In this document: positions 43,273 to 55,040 of the stretch, one piece after another
Layout: each line of letters starts with the position of its first letter
Numbering within the stretch: position 1 is the stretch's first letter
Source: Lasiodiplodia sp. COLG20
Lineage: Eukaryota > Ascomycota > Dothideomycetes > Botryosphaeriales > Botryosphaeriaceae
DNA: 64,000 bases
Direction of reading: 5' to 3'
Assembly (NCBI GenBank): GCA_009801085.1
Contig: VNWV01000002.1
Location: forward strand, 2,604,001-2,668,000
Program-made: the position numbers and the translations under genes
Notes under the pieces: model-generated
Database searches by the model: none
What the model was told of the DNA's origin: nothing
The model's input: only the letters and a program-made list of their open reading frames with translations

Positions 43273-45468
43273 ATGATGAGTTCGGGCGCCTTCTACGCCG
43301 CCGCCGCCGCCGGAGACCGCCGCAACAGCGTACCGAACGACACAACCTCCGCAGCAGCCGGCGATGGCCAGACCTACGAAATTCCGCCGGCGGCCGGCGG
43401 ACAGCCCACCGTGGCGTACGGGCAGTCGACGACGCCCAGTAGTCTGGAGGGCAACATGGCAGAGCTCCTAGAAGCTGCAGCGAAGGCGACGACCGAGTCG
43501 CAGCGGCACGCAGCGGCACAGCAACAACAACAACAACAGCAGCAGGCGGGAGGAGGTTCTGCGGGGTTGCGCAAGGTAGCGCGCGTCACGGACTTAAGGG
43601 GTACGGCCATGCAGGAGGAGGCGCTATCGGCCGTGGGGCAGAAGCGCAAGAGGGCCGTCACGCCTCCGGGCGTCGGCGAGGGCGGTAGCGATATCCATGG
43701 TATAGAGGAAGGAGAAGGGCAGGAAGGAGGGCGCGCGGGGAGTCAGAGCCCGCGAAAGCGCGCGAGGCAGACGCCTACGACGGAGATGCAACACCATGCG
43801 TCTTCAGCAGATATGCACCATTACCACCAGCAGCAGCAGAGCCCAACGATGGTCCACCAGCAGCAGCACCAGCAGGAAGGTTTTGGACTCACGGATGCAA
43901 GAGCTGTGGGCGTGCACTCGGCGGCAGCTCTCTTCCGGCAGCCGTCAGCAAGCAGCGCGGCGAAGAAGCACACAAGACCGCCCATGTCGAAGCTGTTCGC
44001 ATCGCTGCAGCTAACACCGGAGAACTTTCTGCGGCTACAGGCGGCGGCTAAGACATACATGCTGGACGAGGCGCACCCCGAGCGACAGAGCTGCGTGGGT
44101 AGCAGGGGAAAGGGGGACACAGACATGGTCAAGCTGCGGCTATTCAACTGCTGCCGCGACTTTCTGAACGACGGCATCGGCGAGCGCTTCTTCGGGCCGG
44201 ATGTGCCTGCGCCAACGGAGAATGAGGTGTTGGAGGGCGAGACGATGCCGGGCCGGAAGTGGGTGTGGCCGCGCGACGGGAACAAGATCGTCAGCCTGGT
44301 GACGCCGCTGCTGCGGCGGATGGTGACTAATGAGCGGCAGCGGCAGTACGCTCAGGAGACGCGGAAGGGAACGGGGAAGAAGCCCAAGATAGCAGACATT
44401 GCATCTCGCGATACTCCCTCACAAGACGCCGCGGCTGCTGTTGCTGCTGCTGCTGCTGCTGCCGCTGCCGCTGCCGCCGCCTCAGCTTCCGCCACCACTC
44501 CATCATCCACAGCACATTTCGATGCCAGCCATTCTCCACCTAATCTAGCCATCGACCCTTCATTAAGCACGCCTCAACCTCCTCAGCCTCCCCTGACCCA
44601 TGCTCCGCCACCCAATCTACAACCACATTACCCAGCAGTCACCCCTCCACAGCCAGCACCTTATGGCCCTCCACCGACGCAGTACCCACGCTTCCTACAG
44701 ACGCAGCCGCCACAGTCGATATACAGCACAGCGGTGCCACCTGGTCCTCATCCAACAGCGGCGAACAGTGACCAGGATCACCACCACCAACAACAACACT
44801 TCCACCATCACCATCAGCAGCAGCCTCCGCCAGACCAGAACGTCATTCAGGTGCTTATAACCAAGAACAACACCAAGCTCCTGCCACGCATTGACATGCC
44901 GTCCTGGCCTAGCACACCGCACCACACTTTGCCGTTGGCAGACCTGCGGCGAGCCATAGAGGAGGAGGTCAGGGGGTTATTGAAGAGAGGATTGGACCTA
45001 GGGATTAGGCGGACGTCTCCGACGAAAACGCCAACGATGACAACAACGGCCCCAGCCGCGGCAGGCAGGGCTGGAGAAAGTGTCGCTCCTGCTACTACCA
45101 CGATGTCTTCTACCGTAACAGAAACTCAACAGCAAGGCGATGTTGATATGGCGGAGGCAGGTGGCGAAGAGCAGCAGCAACTGGACATGAACCAGCAAAA
45201 GGAGGCGCCGCCGGTTAAGGAGGGCGTTGCAAACGATGGCGACGGCTCCACCCTACAGTCCCAACAGCAACACCAACAACAACAACAACAACAGCAGCCA
45301 CTAGAAGACGAACCCGGCATCGATGACATCACCCTCGAGATCCGCGCGCTAACGGGCCGTGGCCTCATCCTGATCACGGGTGATGACGAGTGGCGCGCAG
45401 TTCTAGCCGAGGTTGGGCGCGCCGTGTGGATGGAGGGCGTGTTGAGAGTCGTTGTGGAGGTCATCTGA
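43273..45468 (+). CDS. Gln/Ala/His-rich, nuclear-type fungal protein
   Basis: An intronless 731-residue protein. The ATG at 43273 begins MMSSGAFYAAAAAGDRR. It contains a Gln run near 83-92, a His/Gln-rich stretch around 180-200, an Ala run of about 14 near 390-410 (coded by GCT/GCC), a Pro/Gln/His-rich region at 450-530 and a second Gln run near 665-680. Two ordered islands stand out. The first, about 238-370, opens MSKLFASLQLTPENFLRLQAAAKTYMLD, carries GDTDMVKLRLFNCCRDFL, and ends at the ERQRQYA helix. The second is the C-terminal end (PGIDDITLEIRALTGRGLILITGDDEW..). A basic KRKRAV motif near 120 could be a nuclear localisation signal. I recall the first island from other fungal hypothetical proteins but not a function. 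A transcription-related role is a guess from composition alone. Confidence 0.8.
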   Translation: MMSSGAFYAAAAAGDRRNSVPNDTTSAAAGDGQTYEIPPAAGGQPTVAYGQSTTPSSLEGNMAELLEAAAKATTESQRHAAAQQQQQQQQQAGGGSAGLRKVARVTDLRGTAMQEEALSAVGQKRKRAVTPPGVGEGGSDIHGIEEGEGQEGGRAGSQSPRKRARQTPTTEMQHHASSADMHHYHQQQQSPTMVHQQQHQQEGFGLTDARAVGVHSAAALFRQPSASSAAKKHTRPPMSKLFASLQLTPENFLRLQAAAKTYMLDEAHPERQSCVGSRGKGDTDMVKLRLFNCCRDFLNDGIGERFFGPDVPAPTENEVLEGETMPGRKWVWPRDGNKIVSLVTPLLRRMVTNERQRQYAQETRKGTGKKPKIADIASRDTPSQDAAAAVAAAAAAAAAAAAASASATTPSSTAHFDASHSPPNLAIDPSLSTPQPPQPPLTHAPPPNLQPHYPAVTPPQPAPYGPPPTQYPRFLQTQPPQSIYSTAVPPGPHPTAANSDQDHHHQQQHFHHHHQQQPPPDQNVIQVLITKNNTKLLPRIDMPSWPSTPHHTLPLADLRRAIEEEVRGLLKRGLDLGIRRTSPTKTPTMTTTAPAAAGRAGESVAPATTTMSSTVTETQQQGDVDMAEAGGEEQQQLDMNQQKEAPPVKEGVANDGDGSTLQSQQQHQQQQQQQQPLEDEPGIDDITLEIRALTGRGLILITGDDEWRAVLAEVGRAVWMEGVLRVVVEVI
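44426..44487 (+). repeat. GCT/GCC repeat coding for an Ala tract
   Basis: Inside the Gln/Ala/His-rich gene; 14 alanines in a row from position 44443 in mixed GCT and GCC codons, preceded by AAAV. Likely slippage-prone. Confidence 0.75.
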
Positions 45469-46552
45469 AAAACGAACTGAGCCGCTGTTGTACGTACGTA
45501 TGTATGTTTGTATTACGGCCGTGTTGATCTAGGCGCGTTTTGTATTCTGCTTTTCTGTTTAACGAAACTGGGAGGGTAGAGTCATTGAGGCATGGCGCTG
45601 GAGGTGGGGTTTAAAAAAAAGAAAGACAAGGAATGGTGTTTTGTGCGGCTTTTATTTTATTTTTATTTTTTAGCTTTTCTTCTGTTTGCCTGTTCGTCTC
45701 TTTTCTGTGTTGCTGGAAGATGGTGGATAACGTGGGCTCACTGAAGCGTGGCGTTCTGGCTAGTGCTATTAGGCGAGTATCAGCTGGAAGGGTTGACTTT
45801 CCTTGAAACGAAGTATTCTGGTGGTAATTTGTGTTGGATAGAGAGACAGGTGTTCACTGGCTTCTATCGGTATAATGCTGCCAGCTTAGCGTACGAGACA
45901 GTAAAAGGAAAGGGTGGAAGAAGGGGAAAGGCCCGTTCAACGCGGTTGAGATCGCGGTAGAGAGCTCCATTACGACAGGACAATAATTACGAACGTAATA
46001 CAGAGGGGTACTGCAGCCGATGGCTAGCGCGAAGAATAGCATGGCACACAATGTTTACAAACCGGAAGAACTGCTCTGGCAAGAATAAGAATTAAGATAT
46101 AAATTCGTAGCTCCTGTTCACACTCTTTGGAATCTTGCTGAATCTCTCCCAATTATTTCTTGTTGAACACAGACACTACTCCACTGGAGGGTAAAAGAAA
46201 GAAAAGCTTCATTTTTTGGTATCATCGCGAAATCTCCCACTTGAAGTCGTGAAAATAAAGGAGAACGAGAGCCATGGTTCAACCACCTAACCTCCCTCTC
46301 CCTGAGGATAGCCATATAAAGCCGGTCCACATACATACATAGATACAAAGAAAAGGATCTATGCCGACCCGATCTTCCCAGAGCGGAAGGAACATTGGGG
46401 CAGCGCAAAGAATGGGTCCAGAGTAACGCTCTCCATAATCTTTGCCTCTGCTGTCTTCACTCACACTCATCTCTTGCCCTCTTATACACACCACCAGCAC
46501 ACAAAGCACATACATATATATACGGGTACACAAAGAGACACGGAAAAAAAAA
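45469..46552. other. Convergent intergenic region
   Basis: The 3' flanks of the Gln/Ala/His-rich gene and the second MFS gene. It holds T-rich stretches at about 45649-45680 and an A9 run at about 46544-46552 that touches the MFS stop codon. No gene seen. Confidence 0.5.
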
Positions 46553-48753
46553 TCACGGCATGACAACCCTCGTTCTCCACCCCCTGACGGCTTTCCTCAC
46601 CCCATTCCCCACGACCGCGGCCAAGAGAATGGCGTTGAAAGCAGCCATGACGAAGAACGGCGCGCCAGGATCGAGGCGATCGAACATAAGACCACCCAGC
46701 TTCGTCAGGATCAGGATGCCCGCGCCACCCGCGAGGCTGTACACACCGGCGATGGACCCCTTTAGGTGGGTACGGCTCGATGCGAGGCCCGACGGCGGCA
46801 GGCGGCGGAAGTGCGAAGGGAGGAGCGGGGAGGATTCTGAATAAGCGCCACCGACACCGCCGGCATTGTTACTGCTGCCGCCGCTGCTATTGCGGGTGCC
46901 GAGAGGGCGGTGCGGAGGGGTGGATGTTGCGGAGGTACCGCCGCTGAGCAGAGGGTCACGCGGCGAGGCGATGTTGGGGGAAGGAACCGGTGTTGCTTCT
47001 GGGTCTAGGTGTTGCGCCGCATGCCGGTAGCCGCTAGGAGGCGCGCTCTGGATGTGCGTGCCGACATTGAATCCGGAGGATTGTTCGTCTTCCTCGTCGG
47101 CGGCGTCCACGTCCGCCTCGTCGCCCTGGATGCCACGGCCGAGCAACCCCAGACTGCACACGATCGCGCCAATTTGACTGATGCCGAGGAGCGCAACGAT
47201 CAAGAAAACACCAGCACTCCCATCTTCGGACTGTGGATCGGGGCTTTTCAGCAGGCCAAAGGCTGTGTAACCCGCAATACCCGAAACAGTTGCAAGTATC
47301 AATGGCTGGTTGTGCTTCTTGTACCGGCCAGCCAGATAGCCAAACAGAGGGGCACAGAGCAGGGCTACCAGCTGCGAAGTGCCTGTCAACGCGGAGGCTA
47401 CTAGGTAAGCCCGCCGGCAATTCCTTTTCACGTCGTCCGAGGTCTTCCCATCCCCGGGTTTGCAGTAGCCGTGTTCAATGAAGTAGGCATTGGCAAACAG
47501 GGGAATGAACAAGGAAATAGCGACAGAAGACGCGCGCGCAACGAATCCTCCCAGATAACCTAGGCCGATGTTGGTGTCTCTTAGACCCAGAGCCAGAGAG
47601 TTCAGCAACAGGCGCGGATAGGGAAGCATCGGCGCAGAGGTGGATTCGTCCTTCTCTTTAACGGCGAACAGGTTGCGCCAGCTCTTGTTCTCTTCTCCCG
47701 GCAGGTTCCGCAAGCCAAGCATGCATGCAAAGGCGACGACGAACGCCACAGACCCAACTACGTAGAATGAGTATTCGACAGCTTTGCTGGGTTCGACGCC
47801 GCTCTTCTGGAATCGGGCAGGCAGAGGCAAGAAGACGCCGAGAGCAAGGAGGGCACCGAGCCCGGTGAACATGCCGACGAGGCCTGCCAGGTTGGAGGTG
47901 GAAGCGGCAGAGTTTCCCGGGGTGGTGCGAACGGGAGGGTTCGGGGACGAAGAGGAATTGAGGCGGGCAGGGGTGATGGTTAGCTCGGACGATATCGAGG
48001 GCGCGATATTGTGTCCGTTGGGGCCTCTGCTGGGCGACAGCAGGTCTGGGTCTGGGGGGCGGCTCGCGACATGGGTCATGGCGGGCAGGACGGCAGTCAC
48101 CATGGTGGTCCTGCGAGGGATTGTGGTTAGCACAGGTGGCAGCAGGATTCACAGGTGGCAGCATACGTTGCCGAAGCGCCCAAGGCGAACAGCAGGCGGC
48201 CCAGCAGCAATTGCGGATAGACATTGGAGGCCTGGACGAAGAGGAACAGGCTCAATGCGACGATAGCATAACCCACGACGGCGACCTTGGCAACGCCGAC
48301 GCGGTCGCTGACCATGCCCCACATCGGGCAGCCAACAAGAGCAACCAGCTCGTCGGCGAAGCCCAGGGTGCCAACGGCATCGCCGACGCCATGTTTGCGG
48401 CCGATGCGATCGGTGATGACGAAGGAGACGGTGCTGTTGAGGAAGACCAGGAAGGAGATGCTGAACAGGGCGACGCCAAACAGGTAGGTGGCGACCTGGC
48501 GGCGCGAGGCTGTGAAGGCGAACATCACGGCGATCGAGATGCGAGTGGGTGCAACCACATAGCCGGGCGTTGTAGGATGGGTGGTTTCGGGGACGGGAGC
48601 TAGGCGGAGGACTGATCGCAGGGCGCGCGGTGCTAGCGGGAGCTTTGACGTGTGCCTGACGCGCGTGCCAAGGCGGCCGTTGTCACCCGCCAGCGCCTCA
48701 CCTCTGCGTTTGTTAAGAAGGCCTCGACGCCGACGCCGTTTGCCTCGTGTCAT
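46553..48753 (-). CDS. MFS transporter with long cytosolic loop
   Basis: Two exons, 48753-48167 and 48110-46553, with a 56-bp intron (GCTAACC branch site) that rebuilds a Thr codon (GASA-T-TMVTAV), give 714 residues. The N terminus of about 75 residues is basic and polar. Twelve hydrophobic segments follow, with MFS signatures between segments 2 and 3 (GMVSDRVGVAKVAVVGYAIVAL) and in the second half (FGYLAGRYKKHNQPLILATVSG). A stretch of about 50 residues rich in Pro, Ser and Asn (PSRGPNGHNIAPSISS) lies after segment 4. A much longer one of about 130 residues (EADVDAADEEDEQSSGF to SESSPLLPSHFRRLPPSG) lies before the last pair. SPLLP includes a possible acidic dileucine-type sorting signal. Substrate unknown; I recall similar MFS_1 proteins throughout Pezizomycotina. 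The stop is followed directly by T9. Confidence 0.88.
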
Positions 48754-51700
48754 TGGCGCAGTTGATATTGCGCGCCCCCAGCCGTCTTCGAACCCGGACT
48801 CCGCACCCTGGACTTGCAGCTTCCATCCCGTCTTGGCAGCCTCCGCCGTGCACGAGGAGTTCCTGCAGCACCCGTCTCTCCCACTGCCGGCGAGTCACGG
48901 CATGCAGAAATCGCCGTGGAGTGTTGCTCGACGCGCTCCCGGACGGCACGGTCCGCTGGGAAGCTCCACCCCCCGGCACCCTCGTCCTCAGGCCGCGAGT
49001 CGGGGTCGATCCCGCCCATCTTATGCCCTGCACCTCATCCGCGCTCGCCCCGCCGCTCGGCTCCAACCGTCAAGGTCCTGTGTCAGACCACGTCGTGCCT
49101 GCTCTAGCAACGATCATCCGGAGCTGGGCGAGAGCGAACGAACCCGTCCGCTCGGGAATCGCTAGACGCCTGCCGGACACTTGCCGTGGCTAATAGACCG
49201 GTTTCTACGATGCCGGGATTGGTCGATGTCCGTCTAGCGTGCTGAATTGTCATATGTGAGGGCTGCCCGGGGAAGCAATTGCGTGTGGAATGCTGTGCGT
49301 CGAGCTGCAACCGATGCCAAAAAAGCAGCAGCCCCGGCACTCGCATCATCCCGCCGCAGAGGACAATGAATGCCAATCGATCAACTTGACGTCCTCGCCC
49401 TTCGTCCTGCCGGCGGGGTTCCGCTGGCGGAACGAGTGCCTGTCATCCGTTGGCCCGTGCCGTCTACACGGATTGGCCCCGAGAAAATGCTTGTCCATGG
49501 CAAGCGCTGCCCAGGCGAGGTGCGTGCTGATCTCCACAAAACGTGACTAACTTCGAGCCTTCCGTCGGCGGGTATTCCTTAGCAAAGATTCAACTCTCTT
49601 CACCGCCGGATCCTACGGGCCTATGGGAGCTGTTTCCTTGGGGAATGCATCATGGCAATGCCATTTCCATGTTGAAAGACCATGCTAAGCCTTGTTTGAC
49701 GGAAACAATAACAACTCTTGTTAGCAAACAGGCATGGGCTGCGGTCAGACTCCACGAGAATGACGGAATAGCGCTAGATCGTTGGGAGATCTAGCATTGA
49801 TCGTTCCTTGAACAAGGAAAGCGTCACGGAGCCTCTTCCGGTATATGGACCATCTGCCTCGGCGATGCTTGATTCCATTGGCTGACCGGACCCACTCGAG
49901 GTCTGGATCAAAGAGGGAAGGGTCCGGACTGAGATCTGACCCTGGCTTGCCAATCTGACGAAAAGAAGAGAAGATGGGAACGCCTGAGTCCGAGGCTGAT
50001 GACGAGCGTTTTATGGGAAAGAGCCTCCTCCATGTGCCACGAAAAAGGAACCCTGCTTCTTAACCACATCCGGAAATATGAGCATTTTCTGACTGAGATT
50101 CTCCAGTCCGTAGCAAACCCCCTGCCAGATCCTAGCCGGATGTAAGATTGCCTTCATGCGGGATACCGCTGTACGCCACTTTTGTTTGGGAGGCTTCGTG
50201 GGCGTGCGCATACCACGTCGTACGGACGGATGCGAGCATGAACCTAATCAAATGCACTAACGGCACGTACTTCCATCCACATGAACCCACGTACAAACAC
50301 TTACGCGGATTTTCGAGTGTCTGCGGGCGTGCCTGCGCTGTTTTTGTTGCCGAGTGCCTTCTGCTGCTCTTTCTTTCTCTTACTGTTCGTCGAACCGCAT
50401 GTGGTAAAACGAGGATAATTGGTTGCTACACACGCTTAGGAAGTCGAGATACTCTCGCATAGGACCTGGTCACGCCGCTCTACATGTAAGATGCGGTCAG
50501 CCTTCCCACGGTTTGAGATGGATCTCCTGACGCAACTATGCTCCGCAGTCATGGTCCCTTTACCTTTATCCTTTGGTAATTGCCGGTAGAGATCAGTACG
50601 ATCTGCACAGCGGAACACCGAAAGGACCCTGTCTAGACCCTCGATCTAATTTGGAGCAGCTGCCAGGTGGATGGCGCCACGGATCTTCAATGAGATATGC
50701 CTGAGAGGGCAAGGGAATACAATTGGCACGGACTCCACTCCGTACAATGCGTAAAACTGGGTAGAGATCCTGGGTGCAACCTACTAGAGTCCGAAGGAGA
50801 GATGCACATGCGTTTCAAGAATGCGGTGGAGGAGATAAGGGATTCCACCTCCGCAGAATGGGGGAGTTGGACAAGCGCCGCGTACGTCGGTGTTAGCTGG
50901 TGGAGAGATGGTTATAGCATTCCTATTGGTGCCCGATGACTACCGGATAGGCAGAGATTCTTGGTGACCAGGGACGGCCGATGGTAGGTGGAATGACGGG
51001 CTCCGTGGTAGAAAAGATCACAGGTTGGGGGGGCGTACTCTCAACGGCCACCAGGAAAATGATAACCGTTGGCCGCTCCAAAAATAAAACTTCATGCGGA
51101 ATTGACGCCGGGAAAAGAGGAGTAGTTTGTGACGCAAGCGCAACTAAAATACAAAGGTTGCCAAGCAAGGAGATTCGCGCCGTAGACAATATCGCACATC
51201 CTACCTTTTTGCGGGTTGCAGTGCCTAGGCTGTGCCACTCTCATCGATTTTGCCCGGGCAGAGTGAACACTTTTGTTGTGCGCCTCATCCTGCATAATTA
51301 CGACATTATGGCCTTAGCGATGCTTTCCCATCACGGTGGCCAGGCGCCCCCGCTGCAACTCAGTAAGCCATTGGCCATCGGCCCCGGAGCCCCCTCCGCA
51401 GCTCTCAAGACCCGTCAGCGAGTCGAAACGGGGCTTTGTCGCACGCTCACGCATCTCCGTTAGCGCTCCGGACCGGGCGGGGCTCTATCTACTCTCCCAG
51501 CGTGGCAGTGATTCTGTGGCCCTGAATCTGTCTTACGCTCGTAACGCGTGTGAGATCCAGGCGCCGTACATGCAATGCGGTTTGCTAACAACATCATCTA
51601 ATGCATGCCTCTTGGGCTGCAAGCAGCGGCGGCAAAACAAGTGTCGTACAATGGACGCGAACAAGGGGAAAACAGACCAAGGTGGACCGACCCTCACGCG

Positions 51701-54700
51701 CCATGTATGCTTAGAGCACGCTACCCGGTCGCACTGTGTAGACCAAGAGCCTTTGATGGGCGCTGGGATTGCAGGCTGTTTGTCCGGAGTGGATGCGTTC
51801 CGACGTGCATTGCACGAATGCATGTGCAGGTCTGTTGCAGGATCCCACATCGAAAAAAAAAAAAATCGCACGTCAAAGTGGGCCTTATCGTGAAGCGAAC
51901 TCTCCGTGTTCCCCTCGCGCGTGCTTCATGGCATGATCCATAACGTGGTAGTGTGATACATTCGCAACTTGTGTTCATGTCAGTGGCTTTGACACCTCGG
52001 GCCCGCCGCTTTGGGTTGCTAGACACTTAGGCCTGGGCGCGGAGTGCTGAGATTGAGCTTTAGCCGCCACGAACTTCCCTGCTTCGTCTTATGCTTACGC
52101 AGCGATGGTTTACTGTTGTGCCAGACCCGCAGGCCTCGAAGCGAATGTAACCGTTGAGTTGGAGAGGATCTTCCGGGCGTGAACGGCGCTTGCTTGGTCT
52201 GTCGTGGAGCTGATGCAATAGGCCTGCTGCGCGAACGCAGGGCTTCCGCTAAAATTCTCCCTCGCGGAGATTGAAAGGCTGATAGGTTGGCCAGCGCAAG
52301 ACCACGTTTTCACATGCCGTACCCGCCCATGTGAACCTTTTCCGGACATCCCGGCAAGATTGACTTAGCGATGGAAGTGAGGGTATATGAACTATGCACC
52401 ACTGATATGCTCTGACGCAGAGAAAGGGGTCAACAAATCAGACTCCGACGTCGGTCGGTTCCACGAGAATAGCCCGAGGAAACGGCCAAATGGTTCTTTC
52501 TGGAGTGCAGTGGAGCTGCGTTTTGGCGGAGCGCCCACGTCTCATCACCGTTCTTGCTTGCGGGGCATCGGAGATGAGATCCGTGGCGTCTGCGAAGGGC
52601 ATTTCTCAGAAAGGGGCAGATAGGCGGTGATGTGGCAGAGTAATCATTCCATTCGCGAAAAGCTGGGCCTCCAGCCTCGCGTCGGAAAGCCCTCCTTTCG
52701 GGCTTCTCCGCAGCGGGCAGGAGGGCTGGCGGTGGTACAAAACCGCGGAGGTGGGTCCTTGCGTGCATTTTGCGGGGTCGGGCCGACCAATACCCGCTTT
52801 GGTGTCGCTGTGGATGCATGCTGAGCTGTGTCGTTGTCGAAGTGTTGGCTGGATTCGGGCCCGTCTCCCGCAAACCTTGCGCCATCAACCCTGAGGTGGG
52901 ACAGTGATCTTGGGCCGAGAGCGCAATCATGCTGTGCTTCGCCGGCTGATCGCCCTGCTCCGTGCTCTAGCGTCAAGGGAAGCAACTTGCACGGGCTCAC
53001 GGCACTGCTGCAGGATGCTGATCAAATGACTTCTTGTAAGGGTGCGAAGAGGATCCGAGGGACTTTCCAGAAGCTCAGTGGTAGGAGCTAAGACACAGGC
53101 TTCGACAGGACGTTGGCTCTCATAGAAATGAGCTGTCGTATGCACGCAGTTCGTAGCGTTCTGCAATATGCGAAAGTTTGTTCTGTAACACACGGAGGGC
53201 GCCACAGACCTGAGCACCGTGTCAGCAGGGCCTGCAACTGTTTGTTGACCGATTGCTGCCTCGGCTGCACGGTCTGGTTCCTTTCGAGCGCGCCCAATCT
53301 CAACGGCCCAAGAGATGAGGCTGGTCATAGAGATGACGTTCAAAGTCAGAATCACCTAAGCCTCAGCTCGCCGAGGACGCGACCGGCATAGTGCATGTGC
53401 ACTTGGTCTCCAATCGCTGCGGTGCCTGCCAGCATCGATATAAGTGAGTCCCTTGCGTAGCGGCTATGGACGACGACGGGCCCGGGATATCCGAGTCCGA
53501 TATGGTCCGAGTGCCAAGAGACGCTTGTACACAGGCCCGCCAATGCGCCAGTGACGGTAGATGCGATCCGATTCCACTTGTGGCGTTAGGCTCGAGGTAG
53601 CGCGGCGGGTCTGTACATTGTATAACAACGCACGTTTCTTGTTGGTAGTAGCATCGATCTCGACGGGGTCGTATCGAATTGTGAGCAGTGGTGCTATCGA
53701 AGTCACACGGGCCCGTGATGACGGAATGTCGTGCGGTACATGGTGCCGTGAGGTGAGTCTTTGATGAATCTGCCCCACCGACGGTGGCGGGAAACCGGCA
53801 AATGAGGGTGCGGGACGATGCGGACTTGATACTCCCAACGACGGGTACAGCCGCTGATGCATGAGCTGGGGCAGATGTGCGTCATTCCAGGGGGCTGGTC
53901 CCGACCAAGGAAAGGGCCAAACTGTGGGCTTCGTATGATTCAGGAGCGATCTGGTTCGCTGCGAGCAGTCTGCTAGTCTCGACTGGGCATCCCGTCAGCA
54001 GCGCGCAGTTCAGTTGGTGGAGCTGCCGAAAGTGTGGGGCGGGTTCTCGTAACGGCACCGGGGCGTCGCAGTCGCGCTCGTAGACCCGAGGGGGGACATA
54101 GGACGACGCTGGTGCCTGGACGAGTTGGCTTTTTAACTGTCGGAGCACGGAGTTGACTCCGGCCGCGGTCTCCACACGAATGGATGGGCCTTAGGAACGG
54201 CCCGAAGCACGATCGGACTCGGCAGGCGCAGTCCAGCAGGCGCGCTTTCCTCAAGAAGGGCAAACCTGAGCCATCGTTTCGTTGCCTGGTTGCCTGCTTT
54301 GGCCGAGCAGGCGTGTTTGAAGGCGCTGACAGCATCTCAGCCACCTCATGGGCTTGTATGTCTCTACGAAGCACGTCGTACAGGGCTGTTTGAAGGCATG
54401 CGGACCGTCACGGGTGTTGGTCGTCAGCCTTGCAGCCAGAGCGTCTTCGATCTTCAACGGAAACGAGATTGAGGCGGCACAGAGGCAAGACAGCGATGCC
54501 CAGCGGGAATGCGTTGGCAGTTGTCCAGGCGGCAGGTGCACGCGTGGAGAGGTGCACCTTGCCGAGGCAGCCAAGGGCGCACCGCGGGCGTGTGATGGAC
54601 TACTGTGGGTGAGCGTGCACGGCGGCTGCGTTCGCCAGGATGCCAGACCATCGGTGCGACAGCAGAGCGCCATCTCCAGGCAGATGTTCAGGGACGACGG

Positions 54701-55040
54701 CAGGCGACCAGCTACGCCTAGCCAACCAAGCGGAAGGCCGGCCGGCGGAGCCGCGGGTCGAGGTGAGCGGTCGCAAAGATGGATGTTGCACAGACGCGCG
54801 CGAAACGGGCGTTGGCCCGCGCTGCTTCGCTTGGCGCTTCTTCACCACTGCATGGCAATCCTCGGCCGCAATACTCGTACAGTTTGGCGTATCTAATGAA
54901 TGAAGGAAAACAGACTCCGTAAACGCCCCCCGCCCCGCCCGTCCAGACCAACGCCCCCTTGAACGATCATCCTGCCCAGAACGCCATGCGCACCCGCTCT
55001 CACCTGTCTGCCCTCTGCCGCCCATGCATGTCAGCGACAA
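48754..55040. other. Large gene-poor region, 6.3 kb
   Basis: The longest stretch without a recognisable gene. Base composition is close to even, unlike the GC-rich genes around it, and an A13 run is at 51853-51865. Open frames of 100-185 codons occur on both strands around 50923-51893 and 53352-54900. They overlap, often start on non-ATG codons, and carry no domain I recognise. No transposase, reverse transcriptase or LTR was recognised. The sequence is not strongly AT-rich, so it does not look heavily RIP-mutated. It may hide small secreted-protein genes or non-coding RNAs. Confidence 0.45.
51853..51865 (+). repeat. A13 homopolymer
   Basis: Thirteen consecutive A in the large gene-poor region. 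Confidence 0.7.

Noticed and set aside
48781..48800. TTCGAACCC sequence considered as a tRNA T-loop
   Set aside because: Neither an acceptor stem nor an anticodon arm can be formed around it.
50923..51189. 88-codon minus-strand frame with a hydrophobic start resembling a signal peptide
   Set aside because: It begins on TTG with no suitable ATG, has no homologue I recognise, and lies in a region full of overlapping frames.
51336..51893. 185-codon plus-strand frame with many Cys, considered as a secreted effector
   Set aside because: No signal peptide and no ATG-supported start; the Cys pattern is not ordered.
53464..53862. 132-codon minus-strand frame with a somewhat protein-like middle
   Set aside because: No domain, overlaps equally long frames on both strands; not enough support for a gene.
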